From: Natronosalvus amylolyticus
GTDB lineage: Archaea > Halobacteriota > Halobacteria > Halobacteriales > Natrialbaceae
NCBI RefSeq assembly: GCF_024298845.1
Contig: NZ_CP101156.1
Location: forward strand, 2,914,001-2,978,000
Length of the DNA stretch: 64,000 bases
Direction: 5' to 3'
In this document: piece after piece, positions 1 to 8,894 of the stretch
Layout of the letters: each line of letters begins with the position of its first letter
How positions within the stretch are numbered: the stretch's first letter is position 1
The notes under the pieces: generated by a model
What the model saw: the letters and a program-made list of their open reading frames with translations, nothing else
The model's database searches: none
Told to the model about the DNA's origin: nothing
Position numbers and translations under genes: made by a program

Positions 1-618
1 CGAGAGTTTTTCGGTGATCTTGTTCGTCGTCACGCCATCGCGGTCGGTTTCGACCAGAAAGCCCCGCACGGTGTCCTCGTTCGAGCGGTCTTTGGCCCAG
101 ACGACGGCGACGTCCGAAATCGGGGAGTTGGTGATCCAGGTTTTCGAGCCGTTGAGCACGTAGCCGTCGGCGTCTTTTTCGGCGTGAGTCTGCATCCCCG
201 AGGGGTTCGAACCGTGTTCTGGCTCGGTGAGACCGAAGCAACCCACAGCTTCACCGGCCCCCAGTCGCGGAAGCCACTCCTCTTTCTGTGCCTCGCTCCC
301 GAAGGCGTGAATCGGGTACATCACGAGTGCGCCCTGAACCGAGGCCATCGAGCGCAGCCCCGAGTCACACGCCTCGAGTTCCTGCATCAACAGACCGTAG
401 GCGGTCTCGGAAACGTTCGGCGAGCCGTACCCCTCGAGGTTGGGCGCGAAAAAGCCCATTTCGCCCATCTCGGGAATGAGTTCGGTCGGGAACGTACCGG
501 CTTCGAAGTGGTCGCCGATGTCGGGGCGCACCTGTTCGTCGACGAACTGGCGTGCCGTGTCCCGAATCAGGCGTTCTTCCTCGTCGAGGTCTGCCTCGAG
601 GTCGACGTAATCGAGCAT
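1..618 (-). CDS. Acyl-CoA dehydrogenase (glutaryl-CoA dehydrogenase-like), 3' end outside the window
   Basis: The N-terminal 206 codons of a flavin acyl-CoA dehydrogenase; the rest lies left of base 1. The start is the ATG at 618 (MLDYVDLEADLDEEER). Family signatures are the N-terminal helical domain (residues about 1-120), the FAD/substrate segment CFGLTEPEHGSNP (about 140-155) and TWITNSPISDVAVVWAKD (about 173-190). The LRSMASVQGALVMYPI stretch resembles the glutaryl-CoA dehydrogenase branch. Expected role: oxidation of an acyl-CoA in fatty-acid, lysine or aromatic breakdown, with electrons passed to ETF. The exact substrate cannot be told because the catalytic Glu lies in the missing C-terminal half. 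It stands alone, divergent from the aldehyde dehydrogenase at 785. Confidence 0.9.
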   Translation of the reverse strand, partial: MLDYVDLEADLDEEERLIRDTARQFVDEQVRPDIGDHFEAGTFPTELIPEMGEMGFFAPNLEGYGSPNVSETAYGLLMQELEACDSGLRSMASVQGALVMYPIHAFGSEAQKEEWLPRLGAGEAVGCFGLTEPEHGSNPSGMQTHAEKDADGYVLNGSKTWITNSPISDVAVVWAKDRSNEDTVRGFLVETDRDGVTTNKITEKLS

Positions 619-784
619 AGTTGCGTCTCCGTGTGACGATGTAAAAAGCCCTCCTATCTGGGTGCAATATTTGCCATCCGCGGGTTCGCTCCGAACCGAC
701 TGCGCTCTGGTGATACGGAACAGTACTCCCGCCGAGTGATAGTCGTGGCGTACCTTTAGAACGTCGCCGCCCTACTGCTGGTGT

Positions 785-2377
785 ATGCACGCCCCTCTCT
801 CCCACTCGCAGTGTTTTTCGTCGACAGCGCTTTCACCCGCCGATCTCGAGTCGCTCGCCGATCGAGTGGCGGTGCCAGCGGCTGAAACGGACGATATCGT
901 GGTGCGAACGCCGATTACCGACGAACCGATCGGGTCGGTGCCGGCTGGCGACGAATCGACCGTAAACGCCACCGTCGAGCGCGCTCACGAGGCACAGGCT
1001 GGCTGGGAAACCCGCGATCCAGTCGACAGAGCGGCCGTCCTCGAGCGATTCGGTGATCTCGTCCTCGAGCACCGGGACCGATTGCTGGATCTGGTGCAAC
1101 TCGAGACCGGCAAATCCCGGGCGCACGCCGCCGAAGAACTGCTCGACGTGCCGGCGACGTGTACGTACTACGCTCGCGAGGGGCCGGCCGTCCTCGCCGA
1201 CGAGGCTCGAGATGGAGCGTTTTCGTTCGCGACCGACGCGCGTGTCACCTACGACCCGGTCGGCGTCGTCGGGATTATCTCGCCGTGGAACTATCCACTG
1301 ACGCTGTCGATGACGGACGCGATTCCGGCCTTGCTCGCGGGCAACGCCGTCGTCTGTAAACCCGACGAGAAGACACCGTTTATCGCGCTCGCACTCGCCG
1401 AACTCCTCGAGGAAGCCGGGCTTCCGGACGGCGTCTTTTCGATAGTCACCGGTTCGGGTCCCATCGTCGGCCCCGCGCTCATCGACCGAGTGGACTACCT
1501 GGCCTTCACCGGCGGCACCGAAACGGGGCGCGTCGTCGCGGAACAGGCGGGTCACAACCTGATCGACTGCTCCCTCGAGTTGGGCGGCAAAAACCCCTTC
1601 ATCGTTCTGGCTGACGCCGACCTCGAGCGAACGGCTCGCGGGGCCGTTCAGGGCTGTTTCACCAACGCGGGCCAGCTCTGTCTCGCCGCCGAACGGGTCT
1701 ACGTGGAGGCGTCGGTGTACGACGACTTCCTCGAGGCATTCGTCGGGGAAACCCGAAAACTCACGCTCGGCACCGGCATCGGCGACGCTGCCGACGTCGG
1801 CTCACTCATCGACGGCGACCAACTCGAGCGCGTCGAGGCCCACGTCGAGGATGCACTCGAGCGGGGGGCGTCCGTCCTGACGGGTGGGCGGGCCCGCCCC
1901 GAACTCGGGCCGTTCTGTTACGAGCCGACGATTCTGACTGACGTCGACCCGGCGTCTCGAGCCGCCTGTGAGGAGACGTTCGGCCCAGTCGTGAGCGTCG
2001 CTCCCGTCGACTCCCTCGAGGACGCTATCGAGGCGGCAAACGACTCGCCTTTCGGGCTGAACGCCAGCGTCTGGACGGGCGACCGGGGAGTCGGACTCGA
2101 GGTCGCCCGACGGATCGACGCCGGGACGGTCTGTGTCAACGACGCCTACGTCGCCGGCTGGGCGGCCGTGGACGCGCCGATGGGTGGCGTCGGGGACTCC
2201 GGACTGGGCCGTCGCCACGGGCCGGAAGGGTTGGCGCGGTTCGTCGAGTCGAAAACGATAGCCGCCTCTCGAGTGGGGCCGCTGCGAAAACCGTCTCGCG
2301 TTCCCACAGACCCCATCGTCCGCGGCATGGCCGGACTCCGTCGGCTTCGCCGGCGACTCGAGGGGTGGCTCCCGTGA
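785..2377 (+). CDS. NAD(P)-dependent aldehyde dehydrogenase (succinate-semialdehyde dehydrogenase type)
   Basis: A 530-residue ALDH-superfamily enzyme, oxidising an aldehyde to an acid with NAD(P)+. Visible signatures: the folding motif SPWNYPLTL near residue 165, nucleotide-binding FTGGTETGR (about 240-248), catalytic Glu in LELGGKNP (about residue 264) and catalytic Cys in GQLCLAAERV (about 299). The C-terminus carries an extra basic tail (LRRLRRRLEG) beyond the usual ALDH end. The ATG at 785 lies a few bases downstream of a short T-rich leader. The stop overlaps the GTG start of the SDR at 2374 (GTGA), so the two are probably translated together. Substrate is not certain; broad 'succinic semialdehyde' annotations are common in haloarchaea. 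Confidence 0.92.
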   Translation: MHAPLSHSQCFSSTALSPADLESLADRVAVPAAETDDIVVRTPITDEPIGSVPAGDESTVNATVERAHEAQAGWETRDPVDRAAVLERFGDLVLEHRDRLLDLVQLETGKSRAHAAEELLDVPATCTYYAREGPAVLADEARDGAFSFATDARVTYDPVGVVGIISPWNYPLTLSMTDAIPALLAGNAVVCKPDEKTPFIALALAELLEEAGLPDGVFSIVTGSGPIVGPALIDRVDYLAFTGGTETGRVVAEQAGHNLIDCSLELGGKNPFIVLADADLERTARGAVQGCFTNAGQLCLAAERVYVEASVYDDFLEAFVGETRKLTLGTGIGDAADVGSLIDGDQLERVEAHVEDALERGASVLTGGRARPELGPFCYEPTILTDVDPASRAACEETFGPVVSVAPVDSLEDAIEAANDSPFGLNASVWTGDRGVGLEVARRIDAGTVCVNDAYVAGWAAVDAPMGGVGDSGLGRRHGPEGLARFVESKTIAASRVGPLRKPSRVPTDPIVRGMAGLRRLRRRLEGWLP

Positions 2378-3471
2378 GCGAACAATCCCGCGATCCGACC
2401 GTCTTTCTCACCGGGTTCCCCGGCTTTCTCGGTTCGGCGTTGCTCGAGCGACTGCTCGCTCGCGGAGACGAACCGGTCGTCTGTCTGATCCAGCCGCAGT
2501 ATCGATCCCAGGCGGAGACGCGGGCCGAGACGCTCTGTCACCGCCTCGAGGTGCCGCCAGATTCGATCCAACTGCTCGAGGGCGACATTACGGAACCCGA
2601 TCTCGGCTGTGGCGACGCACTCGAGGGGGTGTCGTCGGTCGAAACGTGTTATCATCTCGCCGCCGTCTACGACCTGGCGGTCGACCGTGGACTCGCCGAA
2701 GCCGTCAACGTCCGGGGAACCGAACACGTCCTCGACGCAGCCCAAACGCTCGATGTCGACCGATTTCAGTACGTTAGCACCTGTTACGTCAGCGGGCGCT
2801 ACGAGGGTGTGTTTACGGAGGCTCACCTCGAGGAGGGCCAGTCGTTCAATAACCACTACGAAGCGACGAAGCATCGCGCCGAAGTGCTGGTTCAGGAGCG
2901 AATGGACGCGGGATTGGCGGCGACCATCTATCGCCCCGCAATCGTCGTCGGAGACAGCGAGACGGGAGAGACTGGCAAGTACGACGGACCGTACTACCTG
3001 CTTCGACTGTTGCTCGAACAACCCCGGGCCTGCTCGCTTACCGTCTCGTTGCCCGGGTCGGACGACACCGAACTCAACGTCGTGCCTCGCGATTTCGTCA
3101 TCGACGCCATCGCACATCTCAGCGCTCGCGAGGAGACCGTCGGCGAGGTATACCAGCTGTGTGACCCGACGCCGCTGACGATTCCACGGTTCGTCGACGC
3201 GCTCGCGAACGCGATGGACCATCGCGTTTACTCGATTCCCACGCCGAAATCCGTTGCCCGGCCGATGCTGGGGGCGCTTGAGGGAGTCGGCCTGCCAGCC
3301 GAACCGGCCACCATCGACTACTTCGACCACCCGACGCGATACGCCTGTCCGAACACCCGGCGAGCGCTCGCCGGGACGGGGATCGAGTGCCCGCCGTTCG
3401 AATCGTACGTCGACGAACTCGTCGCGTTTGTGCGGGAGAATCCGGTTATCGGATCCGACGCGATGGTGTGA
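2374..3471 (+). CDS. Extended short-chain dehydrogenase (thioester/fatty-acyl reductase-like NAD(P)-binding protein)
   Basis: About 365 residues with an N-terminal Rossmann fold: TGFPGFLGSALLER is the glycine-rich dinucleotide motif and EGDITEPDLG the second-strand acidic motif. The active-site pair is the Tyr and Lys of YEATKHR, with STCYVSG supplying the Ser, and YRPAIVVGDS is the extended-SDR substrate loop. The GFLG form and overall layout recall the NAD-binding domains of fatty-acyl-CoA and thioester reductases. The GTG at 2374 forms a GTGA overlap with the aldehyde dehydrogenase stop; an in-frame GTG nine bases upstream (2365) is an alternative. Coupling to an aldehyde dehydrogenase suggests linked acid/aldehyde/alcohol conversion. 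This pairing is inference; the substrate is unknown. Confidence 0.88.
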   Translation: MSEQSRDPTVFLTGFPGFLGSALLERLLARGDEPVVCLIQPQYRSQAETRAETLCHRLEVPPDSIQLLEGDITEPDLGCGDALEGVSSVETCYHLAAVYDLAVDRGLAEAVNVRGTEHVLDAAQTLDVDRFQYVSTCYVSGRYEGVFTEAHLEEGQSFNNHYEATKHRAEVLVQERMDAGLAATIYRPAIVVGDSETGETGKYDGPYYLLRLLLEQPRACSLTVSLPGSDDTELNVVPRDFVIDAIAHLSAREETVGEVYQLCDPTPLTIPRFVDALANAMDHRVYSIPTPKSVARPMLGALEGVGLPAEPATIDYFDHPTRYACPNTRRALAGTGIECPPFESYVDELVAFVRENPVIGSDAMV

Positions 3472-3581
3472 ACTGGTTCGTCGTACTCTCTCCTCGGGTT
3501 TGGGAACTCACGCAGAGGTAACCTGTGGGATTACTTCAGAGTTAGCGCGGACATATACCTATTTGATCCCCAACCGTTTGT

Positions 3582-4298
3582 ATGGAGAAACGTTCGACAC
3601 GGCGGCGATTGCTCACGTGGTGTGGCGTGGGCCTGGCGGCTGGTCTTGCAGGCTGTACGGGAAGTGACGATGGGAATGGAAACGGGTCTGACGCCCCGGA
3701 TTCGGGCGACGACGATTCGGCGGGCGAAACCGAACAGGATGCAGCGGACACGACTGGTGAGGAACCGATTACTCTCCGCCACAACAGGCAAAGCGGACGA
3801 TACGTGTTCGAGGGGAGCACGGGTCCGGATGAGTTCACGGACACGTTCGTCTGGAATGTCCAGTCGCTCGACGAGTACGATGCCGAGGTCGAGGGTTCGT
3901 TCGAAGGGGTACACGGCCTCGAGGAATTCTCGCTGACGGCCTCACCCGACGCTCCCGAACCGACCATGACACAACCATATATGATCGGCGTCGACGAAGA
4001 CCTGAGTGAATATGTCGATACCCGATTCATCGAACTGTGGCTTCCGGGTGTCATTGTCGGTGAGGCCGATGTTTCCTCGTTCTCGGTTGGCGACGAACTC
4101 GACGCCGGGAGTGGATTCGACCTGGAGGTAGTCGATACACAGACACACGCCGGGATCGAATGTTACGTCCTCGACGCGATCCTCATGGGTGGCGATGTTG
4201 AGTACACCTACTGTATCTCCCCAGAGCACGCGATGGTCATCAGCGCGAAAAACTACGATCGCGGGTACGAAATCGAGTTGGTGGAGTATGAAGAGTGA
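3582..4298 (+). CDS. Tat-type lipoprotein, one copy of a three-copy local domain
   Basis: A 238-residue secreted lipoprotein of unknown function. Residues 1-25 hold a twin-arginine region (STRRRLLTW) and the lipobox GLAGC; a low-complexity Gly/Asp/Ser/Asn linker follows, typical of haloarchaeal surface lipoproteins. The folded part (about 65-238) begins with a GRYVFEG strand followed by FVWNV, and ends with the block AGIECYVLDA, then YTYCISPEHAMVISA, then YEIELVEYE. The same blocks occur twice more in the next gene. It overlaps that gene's start by 11 bp, so the two form a duplicated operon. No catalytic motif is visible; it could be a ligand-binding or surface-layer-associated protein. Confidence 0.85.
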   Translation: MEKRSTRRRLLTWCGVGLAAGLAGCTGSDDGNGNGSDAPDSGDDDSAGETEQDAADTTGEEPITLRHNRQSGRYVFEGSTGPDEFTDTFVWNVQSLDEYDAEVEGSFEGVHGLEEFSLTASPDAPEPTMTQPYMIGVDEDLSEYVDTRFIELWLPGVIVGEADVSSFSVGDELDAGSGFDLEVVDTQTHAGIECYVLDAILMGGDVEYTYCISPEHAMVISAKNYDRGYEIELVEYEE

Positions 4299-5658
4299 GC
4301 CGACTGCCGAGCGGACGAGTCGCCGTCGCTTGCTCGAGTTTGGCCTCACGGCCGGTATCTTCGGTTTGGCAGGCTGTATGGGAAGTGACGACGGGAGCGA
4401 TTCGACGAACGGAGACGGCGACTCCGGCGACACGACTGACGATGGAAACGGATCGACTTCCGGGGCCACCGGCGAATCACCACACGACGACGATGGTATC
4501 TTCCTCCACGACACGCTCCAGACGGGGTACTATCAGTACGGCGTCGTCGACAACAGCGGGCAGGGCATCACCGATCTCGTCTGGAACGTCACCGCAGTCG
4601 ACGGGCGTAATGGGACGGTCGACGCCGTCGTCAGATTCGACGACGGTACCGAAGAAACCCACTCGATTTCGACGGTCGCCGACCCCGACCTCGGTTTGGC
4701 GTTCGAAAACGGGTTCGAGTACATGGACCTCGGGTTTCAGAATCGGAGCTGGTTCCCGGGAGATACCCTCAGCGGGTTCGACCTCTCAGAATTGGCGGCC
4801 GGCGAGATTTACGAGCACCCCATGCCGACGTTCGGTGGCGAGGTACCAATCACCGTCGAGGCCATCGGCACCGAAACCTATGCCGGTCTCGAGGGGTACG
4901 TCGTTCAGGTCACGATGGACGAACCGTCGAGCGATCTCGAACCGAAGTACGAGTACTGTATCTCGGTCGATCACGCGATCGTGCTCCGTGGCACCGACGG
5001 TATCGAGGAAGACCGACGGCGGCCCATTCAAGAAATCACGCTCGTCGAACACGGTCCGGCGATCGACATCGCTGACCGGCCAGCCTTAGAAGAGCCGGAC
5101 CCCCCGGCAGAACGAGGTGCGACGAGCGATGGTTCCATTCGATTGGCCACACCGGGGTACTACCGCTGGGACCGTGAACAGGACGGGATGGCATTCCCGC
5201 TCCAGATCGCCATCGAGGAACCGGCCGAGGAGGAACTGTCGGCCGTCACGGTCCAGACCTTCGATGGGAACGACTTCGATGACTCGATCGAGGGAACCGT
5301 CGACTCGATCGGTGGGCGGTTGTTCGGCAACCAGGGTCTCGGGACGACAGTCGCCGGCACAATGTACGAAGTGATCGGTAACCACGCCGATCGCTCGTTC
5401 ACTGTCGGTGAGGAGTATACCCAGGCCGGGTTCCGGTACGTCGTCGAGGGCACAGAAACGGTAGCCGGTCTCGAGGGGTATCGCCTTGCGGCGTACGAAG
5501 CCGAGGACGACCAGGCGTTTCTGGAGTGTCGCGTCTCACTCGAGACGGGGCTACTCCTGAGCGCGACCAGCTACGATTCCGATGGAGAGCCAGACTACAC
5601 CAGCGAACTGGTCGAACGTAGCGACGAGATTCCCGAGGAGATAGCGGACCTGTTGTAA
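4288..5658 (+). CDS. Tat-type lipoprotein with two copies of the neighbour's domain
   Basis: A 456-residue paralogue of the preceding lipoprotein. The start is the ATG at 4288 (MKSEPTAERTSRRRLL), which puts the twin-arginine and lipobox (FGLAGC) where a signal peptide needs them; upstream in-frame starts would bury the signal. After an acidic linker (about 35-65) there are two related domains. The first has TGYYQYG, DLVWNV, AGLEGYVVQVT, YEYCISVDHAIVL and EITLVEHG. The second has PGYYRWD, AGLEGYRLAAY, FLECRVSLETGLLLSA and TSELVE. The second copy keeps the fold pattern but differs strongly in sequence, so the duplication is old. Function unknown; extracellular, membrane-anchored by lipid. Confidence 0.87.
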   Translation: MKSEPTAERTSRRRLLEFGLTAGIFGLAGCMGSDDGSDSTNGDGDSGDTTDDGNGSTSGATGESPHDDDGIFLHDTLQTGYYQYGVVDNSGQGITDLVWNVTAVDGRNGTVDAVVRFDDGTEETHSISTVADPDLGLAFENGFEYMDLGFQNRSWFPGDTLSGFDLSELAAGEIYEHPMPTFGGEVPITVEAIGTETYAGLEGYVVQVTMDEPSSDLEPKYEYCISVDHAIVLRGTDGIEEDRRRPIQEITLVEHGPAIDIADRPALEEPDPPAERGATSDGSIRLATPGYYRWDREQDGMAFPLQIAIEEPAEEELSAVTVQTFDGNDFDDSIEGTVDSIGGRLFGNQGLGTTVAGTMYEVIGNHADRSFTVGEEYTQAGFRYVVEGTETVAGLEGYRLAAYEAEDDQAFLECRVSLETGLLLSATSYDSDGEPDYTSELVERSDEIPEEIADLL

Positions 5659-5743
5659 CCGTTCGTCGACGCGTCCGGTCCTTTCCACGGTCGGTGCCGT
5701 CTCGAGCGGTTCGTTTTTGTCTCTCCCGTCGGTACTCGAGGGT

Positions 5744-6754
5744 ATGGACCTGACACACCGCCCTCGCCGCCTTCGAAAGGACGGAATTCGAACTCTCGTC
5801 AGCGAGACGAGTCTGGAGCCGTCCGACTTTATCGCCCCGGTGTTCGTCGACGCGACGACCGACGAGCGCGTGGCTATCGATTCGATGCCAGGCCACGAAC
5901 GCGTGCCGCTCGAGGAGGCTGTCCCCCGCGTCGAGGAAGTCCGGGAAACGGGCGTCGAGGCGGTGATGCTCTTTGGCATTCCCGAGTCCAAAGACCGGGC
6001 GGGAACGCGGGCATGGGCTGACGACGGGGTCGTCCAGGCGGCGACCCGGCGGATAACGGCCGAGACCGACACCTACGTGATCACCGACGCCTGTCTCTGT
6101 GAGTACACCGACCACGGCCACTGTGGCCCGCTCGAGGCGGATGTTCTTGGGGGTGAGAACGGCCACGAGTGCCACGACCACGGCCTCACCGTCGACAACG
6201 ACGCGACGCTCGAGGCGCTGGAGAAAATCGCCGTCTCCCAGGCTGATGCGGGTGCGGACATGATCGCCCCGAGCGGAATGATGGACGGGATGGTCGGCGC
6301 GATTCGCGGCGCACTCGACGAGAGCGGCCACACGGACGTGCCAGTGATGAGCTACGCGGCGAAGTACCAGAGCGCGTTCTACGGTCCGTTCCGCGACGCT
6401 GCGGATGGCGCACCATCATTCGGCGACCGTCGGCACTACCAGATGGACCCGGGCAACCGCCGGGAGGCACTGCGTGAAGTCGCCCTCGACGTCGAGGAGG
6501 GAGCCGACGTGTTGATGGTCAAACCGGCACTGCCGTACCTCGACATCGTGAGCGACCTTCGCCGGGAGTTCGACCATCCCATCGCGGCCTACAACGTCTC
6601 CGGCGAGTACGCCATGTTACACGCCGCGAGCGAGAAGGGCTGGCTCGACCTCGAGGCGACCGCCCTCGAGTCGCTGCTGTCGATCAAACGGGCTGGTGCG
6701 GATCTGATTTTGACGTACTTCGCGGAAGATATCGCCCGAAAAATTTCATCGTAG
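5744..6754 (+). CDS. hemB: Delta-aminolevulinic acid dehydratase (porphobilinogen synthase)
   Basis: Condenses two 5-aminolevulinates to porphobilinogen in tetrapyrrole (heme, cobalamin) synthesis. The 336-residue length is normal for HemB. Diagnostic motifs: the Cys-rich metal site DACLCEYTDHGHCG (about 115-128), IAPSGMMDGMV, the first Schiff-base Lys in YAAKYQSAFYGPFRD, and the second in VLMVKPALPYLD. The Cys-rich loop points to a zinc-dependent enzyme. Start chosen at ATG 5744 (MDLTHRPRRLRKDGIR), which matches the family N-terminus; an in-frame upstream TTG at 5717 is less likely. It follows the lipoprotein pair on the same strand but with a separate upstream region. Confidence 0.97.
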   Translation: MDLTHRPRRLRKDGIRTLVSETSLEPSDFIAPVFVDATTDERVAIDSMPGHERVPLEEAVPRVEEVRETGVEAVMLFGIPESKDRAGTRAWADDGVVQAATRRITAETDTYVITDACLCEYTDHGHCGPLEADVLGGENGHECHDHGLTVDNDATLEALEKIAVSQADAGADMIAPSGMMDGMVGAIRGALDESGHTDVPVMSYAAKYQSAFYGPFRDAADGAPSFGDRRHYQMDPGNRREALREVALDVEEGADVLMVKPALPYLDIVSDLRREFDHPIAAYNVSGEYAMLHAASEKGWLDLEATALESLLSIKRAGADLILTYFAEDIARKISS

Positions 6755-7083
6755 ACGCTACTACCCACCAGGGTGACCGAACGTCCATACTCTCCACATC
6801 TGACATTTTCACATCGCAAATTCTACCGCGCAGGAGCCAATCGGCCCCGGAAATTGGACTCTTTCACCAACGAATCGAACGAAGTTGCAACATTTGCCTC
6901 CCCGTTTGTCCATTTTTCGCGAGCGATGGGCCACCGACTCGCGAACCGGTAACCTTCCACACCCTTATACGAATATAAATATCTGTACTATTCTATGTTT
7001 GTGCACACAATTCACTCATACGTCAACGCTAACCCTTATACAATGGTCTTGCTTTAGGATTTGACGTGATAAGAGGTACGAAT
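6755..7083. other. AT-rich intergenic region upstream of the ammonium transporter
   Basis: About 330 bases without a supported gene between hemB and the leader ORF. Base composition falls sharply in 6960-7080 (runs such as AATATAAATATC), typical of a haloarchaeal promoter and regulatory region. The first 200 bases hold the hemB 3' flank; I see no strong terminator hairpin there. Confidence 0.6.
7034..7077 (+). promoter_or_regulatory. Putative TATA box and ribosome binding site ahead of the leader ORF and amt
   Basis: CCTTATAC at 7034-7041 looks like an archaeal TATA box; initiation would be expected about 25 bases later. GAGGT at 7073-7077 matches the 16S anti-Shine-Dalgarno complement and sits six bases before the ATG at 7084. 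The Shine-Dalgarno thus points to the 26-codon ORF, not directly to amt at 7161. Confidence 0.5.
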
Positions 7084-7164
7084 ATGACGGAACATTCGAT
7101 TGAAGTAGACGACTGTCCAGTAATAAGTGATATAACTGATTGTGCTTCCGGGGTGGGTGTATGA
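7084..7164 (+). CDS. Possible 26-residue leader peptide coupled to the Amt-PII gene
   Basis: ATG at 7084 opens a 26-codon frame that ends in TGA at 7162-7164, overlapping the amt start at 7161 (ATGA). It has a good Shine-Dalgarno (GAGGT) at the right spacing, whereas amt itself has only a G-rich tract before its ATG. The peptide contains two cysteines ([16 protein letters not shown]). Against it: the codons are AT-rich and unlike neighbouring genes, and no family is recognised. It could be a translated regulatory leader, or a chance frame in a 5' untranslated region. Confidence 0.4.
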   Translation: MTEHSIEVDDCPVISDITDCASGVGV

Positions 7165-8894
7165 TAGACGCCGTCGCACTCGAGGCGACAGCATCTGACC
7201 TCGAGACGCTCGCCACGGGGATGAACCTGATGTGGGCCCTCGTGGTTACCTTCCTCATCTTCTTCATGCACGCCGGGTTCGCGATGCTCGAGGCGGGCCA
7301 GGTTCGCTCGAAGAACGTGGCGAACCAGTTGACGAAGAACATGCTGACCTGGGCGGTCGGTATCGGAGTGTTCTTCCTGATCGGGATGGGGATTTCGAAC
7401 AACGTCGGTGCGGCGCTGGTCGGTGGCGATTCGACTCCGTTGACCATGTTCGGTGCCGAATCGTTCGACTGGGTCATGTGGCTGTTCAGCGCGGTGTTCG
7501 CGATGACAGCTGCAACCATCGTCTCGGGGGCCGTCGCCGGTCGCGCGAAGCTCCGTGCGTACGTGGCGTACACGTTCTTGCTTGCGGCCGTTATCTACCC
7601 GGTGGCCGCTGGTCTCGTGTGGTACGCACCAGGTGAGAACGCCGTTCCACTGCTCACCGACCTCGGCTTCGCCGATTTCGCCGGCGGGATGGTCGTCCAC
7701 GGTGTGGGCGGCGTCGCTGGCCTCACGGCGGCCTGGATCATCGGTGCCAGAATGGACAAGTACAACGACGACGGCTCGAGCAACGTCATTCCCGGACATT
7801 CGATGACTTTTGCCGTACTCGGGACGCTGATCCTCTGTTTCGGCTGGTTCGGTTTCAACGTCGGCACCGCGGCGACGGTCATCGACCCGGGCGCGGCCGC
7901 CGAAGGCGTCTTCCAGCTCGGTGACTTCGGCTACGTCGGCAGCGTTGCGATGGTCACCGCACTCGGCATGGGGATGGGCGCAATCGGTGCGTCCGCGGTC
8001 TCGCTGTACATGAACGGCAAAGTCGACACGCTGTACGTGGCAAACGGCATGCTCGCCGGTCTGGTCGGTGTCACTGGTCCGACCGACCTGATCACGCCCA
8101 TGGGCGCGCTGATGATCGGTCTGCTCGCCGGCGCGCAGCTCCCGCTCGTGTTCAGCTTCGTCGAGAAGACCCTGAAAATCGACGACGTCTGTGCGGTCTT
8201 CCCCGTCCACGGAAGTGCGGGGATGCTCGGACTGATCATCTACCCGCTGTGGTCCATCGAAGGCACCGCTATCGGCGGCGGACTCGTCGCGGGCGGCATC
8301 CTCTCTATCGAGGCCAGCGCCTTCGGCCCACAGATTCTGGGCGTCGCCGTCCTCACCATCTGGACGGTGCTCGCAACCGCAGCCGTCTGGGGCGGCTTCA
8401 AAGCGATCGGTCAGGCTCGAGTCACCCCCGAACACGAGCGTGACGGCCTCGACGTCTCCGAACACGGCGTCGACACCTACCCAGAGTTCGGCCGCCCGGA
8501 GGTCGCAACTGACGGTGGCGAACTGTACACCGACGGCGGCGTCGAGGAGACGCCGATCAAGATGGTTACCGCCATCGTTCGTCCGGACCGCCTCGGTGCG
8601 GTCAAAAAGAGCCTTGCAGACGTGGGTGCCCCGTCGCTGACGGTCACCAACGTCTCCGGTCGCGGCTCTCAGCCGGCGAAGAAAGGCCAGTGGCGCGGCG
8701 AGGAGTACACCGTCGACCTCCACCAGAAAGTCAAAATCGAGTGTGTCGTCGCCGACGTTCCCGCAGCGGACGTCGTCGACGCGATTCGCGAGGGCGCAAA
8801 CACCGGCGAACCTGGCGACGGCAAGATCTTCGTCCTCCCGGTCGAGGACGCCTGCCAGGTCCGCACGGGCGATACGGGCCCCGAAGCGGTCTAA
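7161..8894 (+). CDS. amt: Ammonium transporter with fused C-terminal PII (GlnK-like) domain
   Basis: A 577-residue fusion. Residues about 15-430 are an Amt/Rh channel with about eleven membrane helices, opening with [17 protein letters not shown] and including [18 protein letters not shown] and [12 protein letters not shown], whose histidines fit the pore His pair. After an acidic linker, residues about 465-570 are a complete PII protein: [19 protein letters not shown] (first strand and helix), the T-loop [12 protein letters not shown] with its conserved Tyr, and [18 protein letters not shown] (C-loop). PII normally plugs Amt as a separate trimer in response to ATP, ADP and 2-oxoglutarate; here the regulator is covalently tethered. 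The ATG at 7161 overlaps the leader ORF stop. Cell membrane, with the PII domain cytoplasmic. Confidence 0.95.
   Translation: MIDAVALEATASDLETLATGMNLMWALVVTFLIFFMHAGFAMLEAGQVRSKNVANQLTKNMLTWAVGIGVFFLIGMGISNNVGAALVGGDSTPLTMFGAESFDWVMWLFSAVFAMTAATIVSGAVAGRAKLRAYVAYTFLLAAVIYPVAAGLVWYAPGENAVPLLTDLGFADFAGGMVVHGVGGVAGLTAAWIIGARMDKYNDDGSSNVIPGHSMTFAVLGTLILCFGWFGFNVGTAATVIDPGAAAEGVFQLGDFGYVGSVAMVTALGMGMGAIGASAVSLYMNGKVDTLYVANGMLAGLVGVTGPTDLITPMGALMIGLLAGAQLPLVFSFVEKTLKIDDVCAVFPVHGSAGMLGLIIYPLWSIEGTAIGGGLVAGGILSIEASAFGPQILGVAVLTIWTVLATAAVWGGFKAIGQARVTPEHERDGLDVSEHGVDTYPEFGRPEVATDGGELYTDGGVEETPIKMVTAIVRPDRLGAVKKSLADVGAPSLTVTNVSGRGSQPAKKGQWRGEEYTVDLHQKVKIECVVADVPAADVVDAIREGANTGEPGDGKIFVLPVEDACQVRTGDTGPEAV

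Noticed and set aside
2146-3330. Long minus-strand frame opposite the SDR and aldehyde dehydrogenase
   Set aside because: Mirror image of GC-rich coding DNA; no domain match, while the plus-strand SDR has full motifs.
4189-4287. N-terminal extension of the second lipoprotein
   Set aside because: It would bury the Tat-lipobox signal; ATG 4288 is the plausible start.
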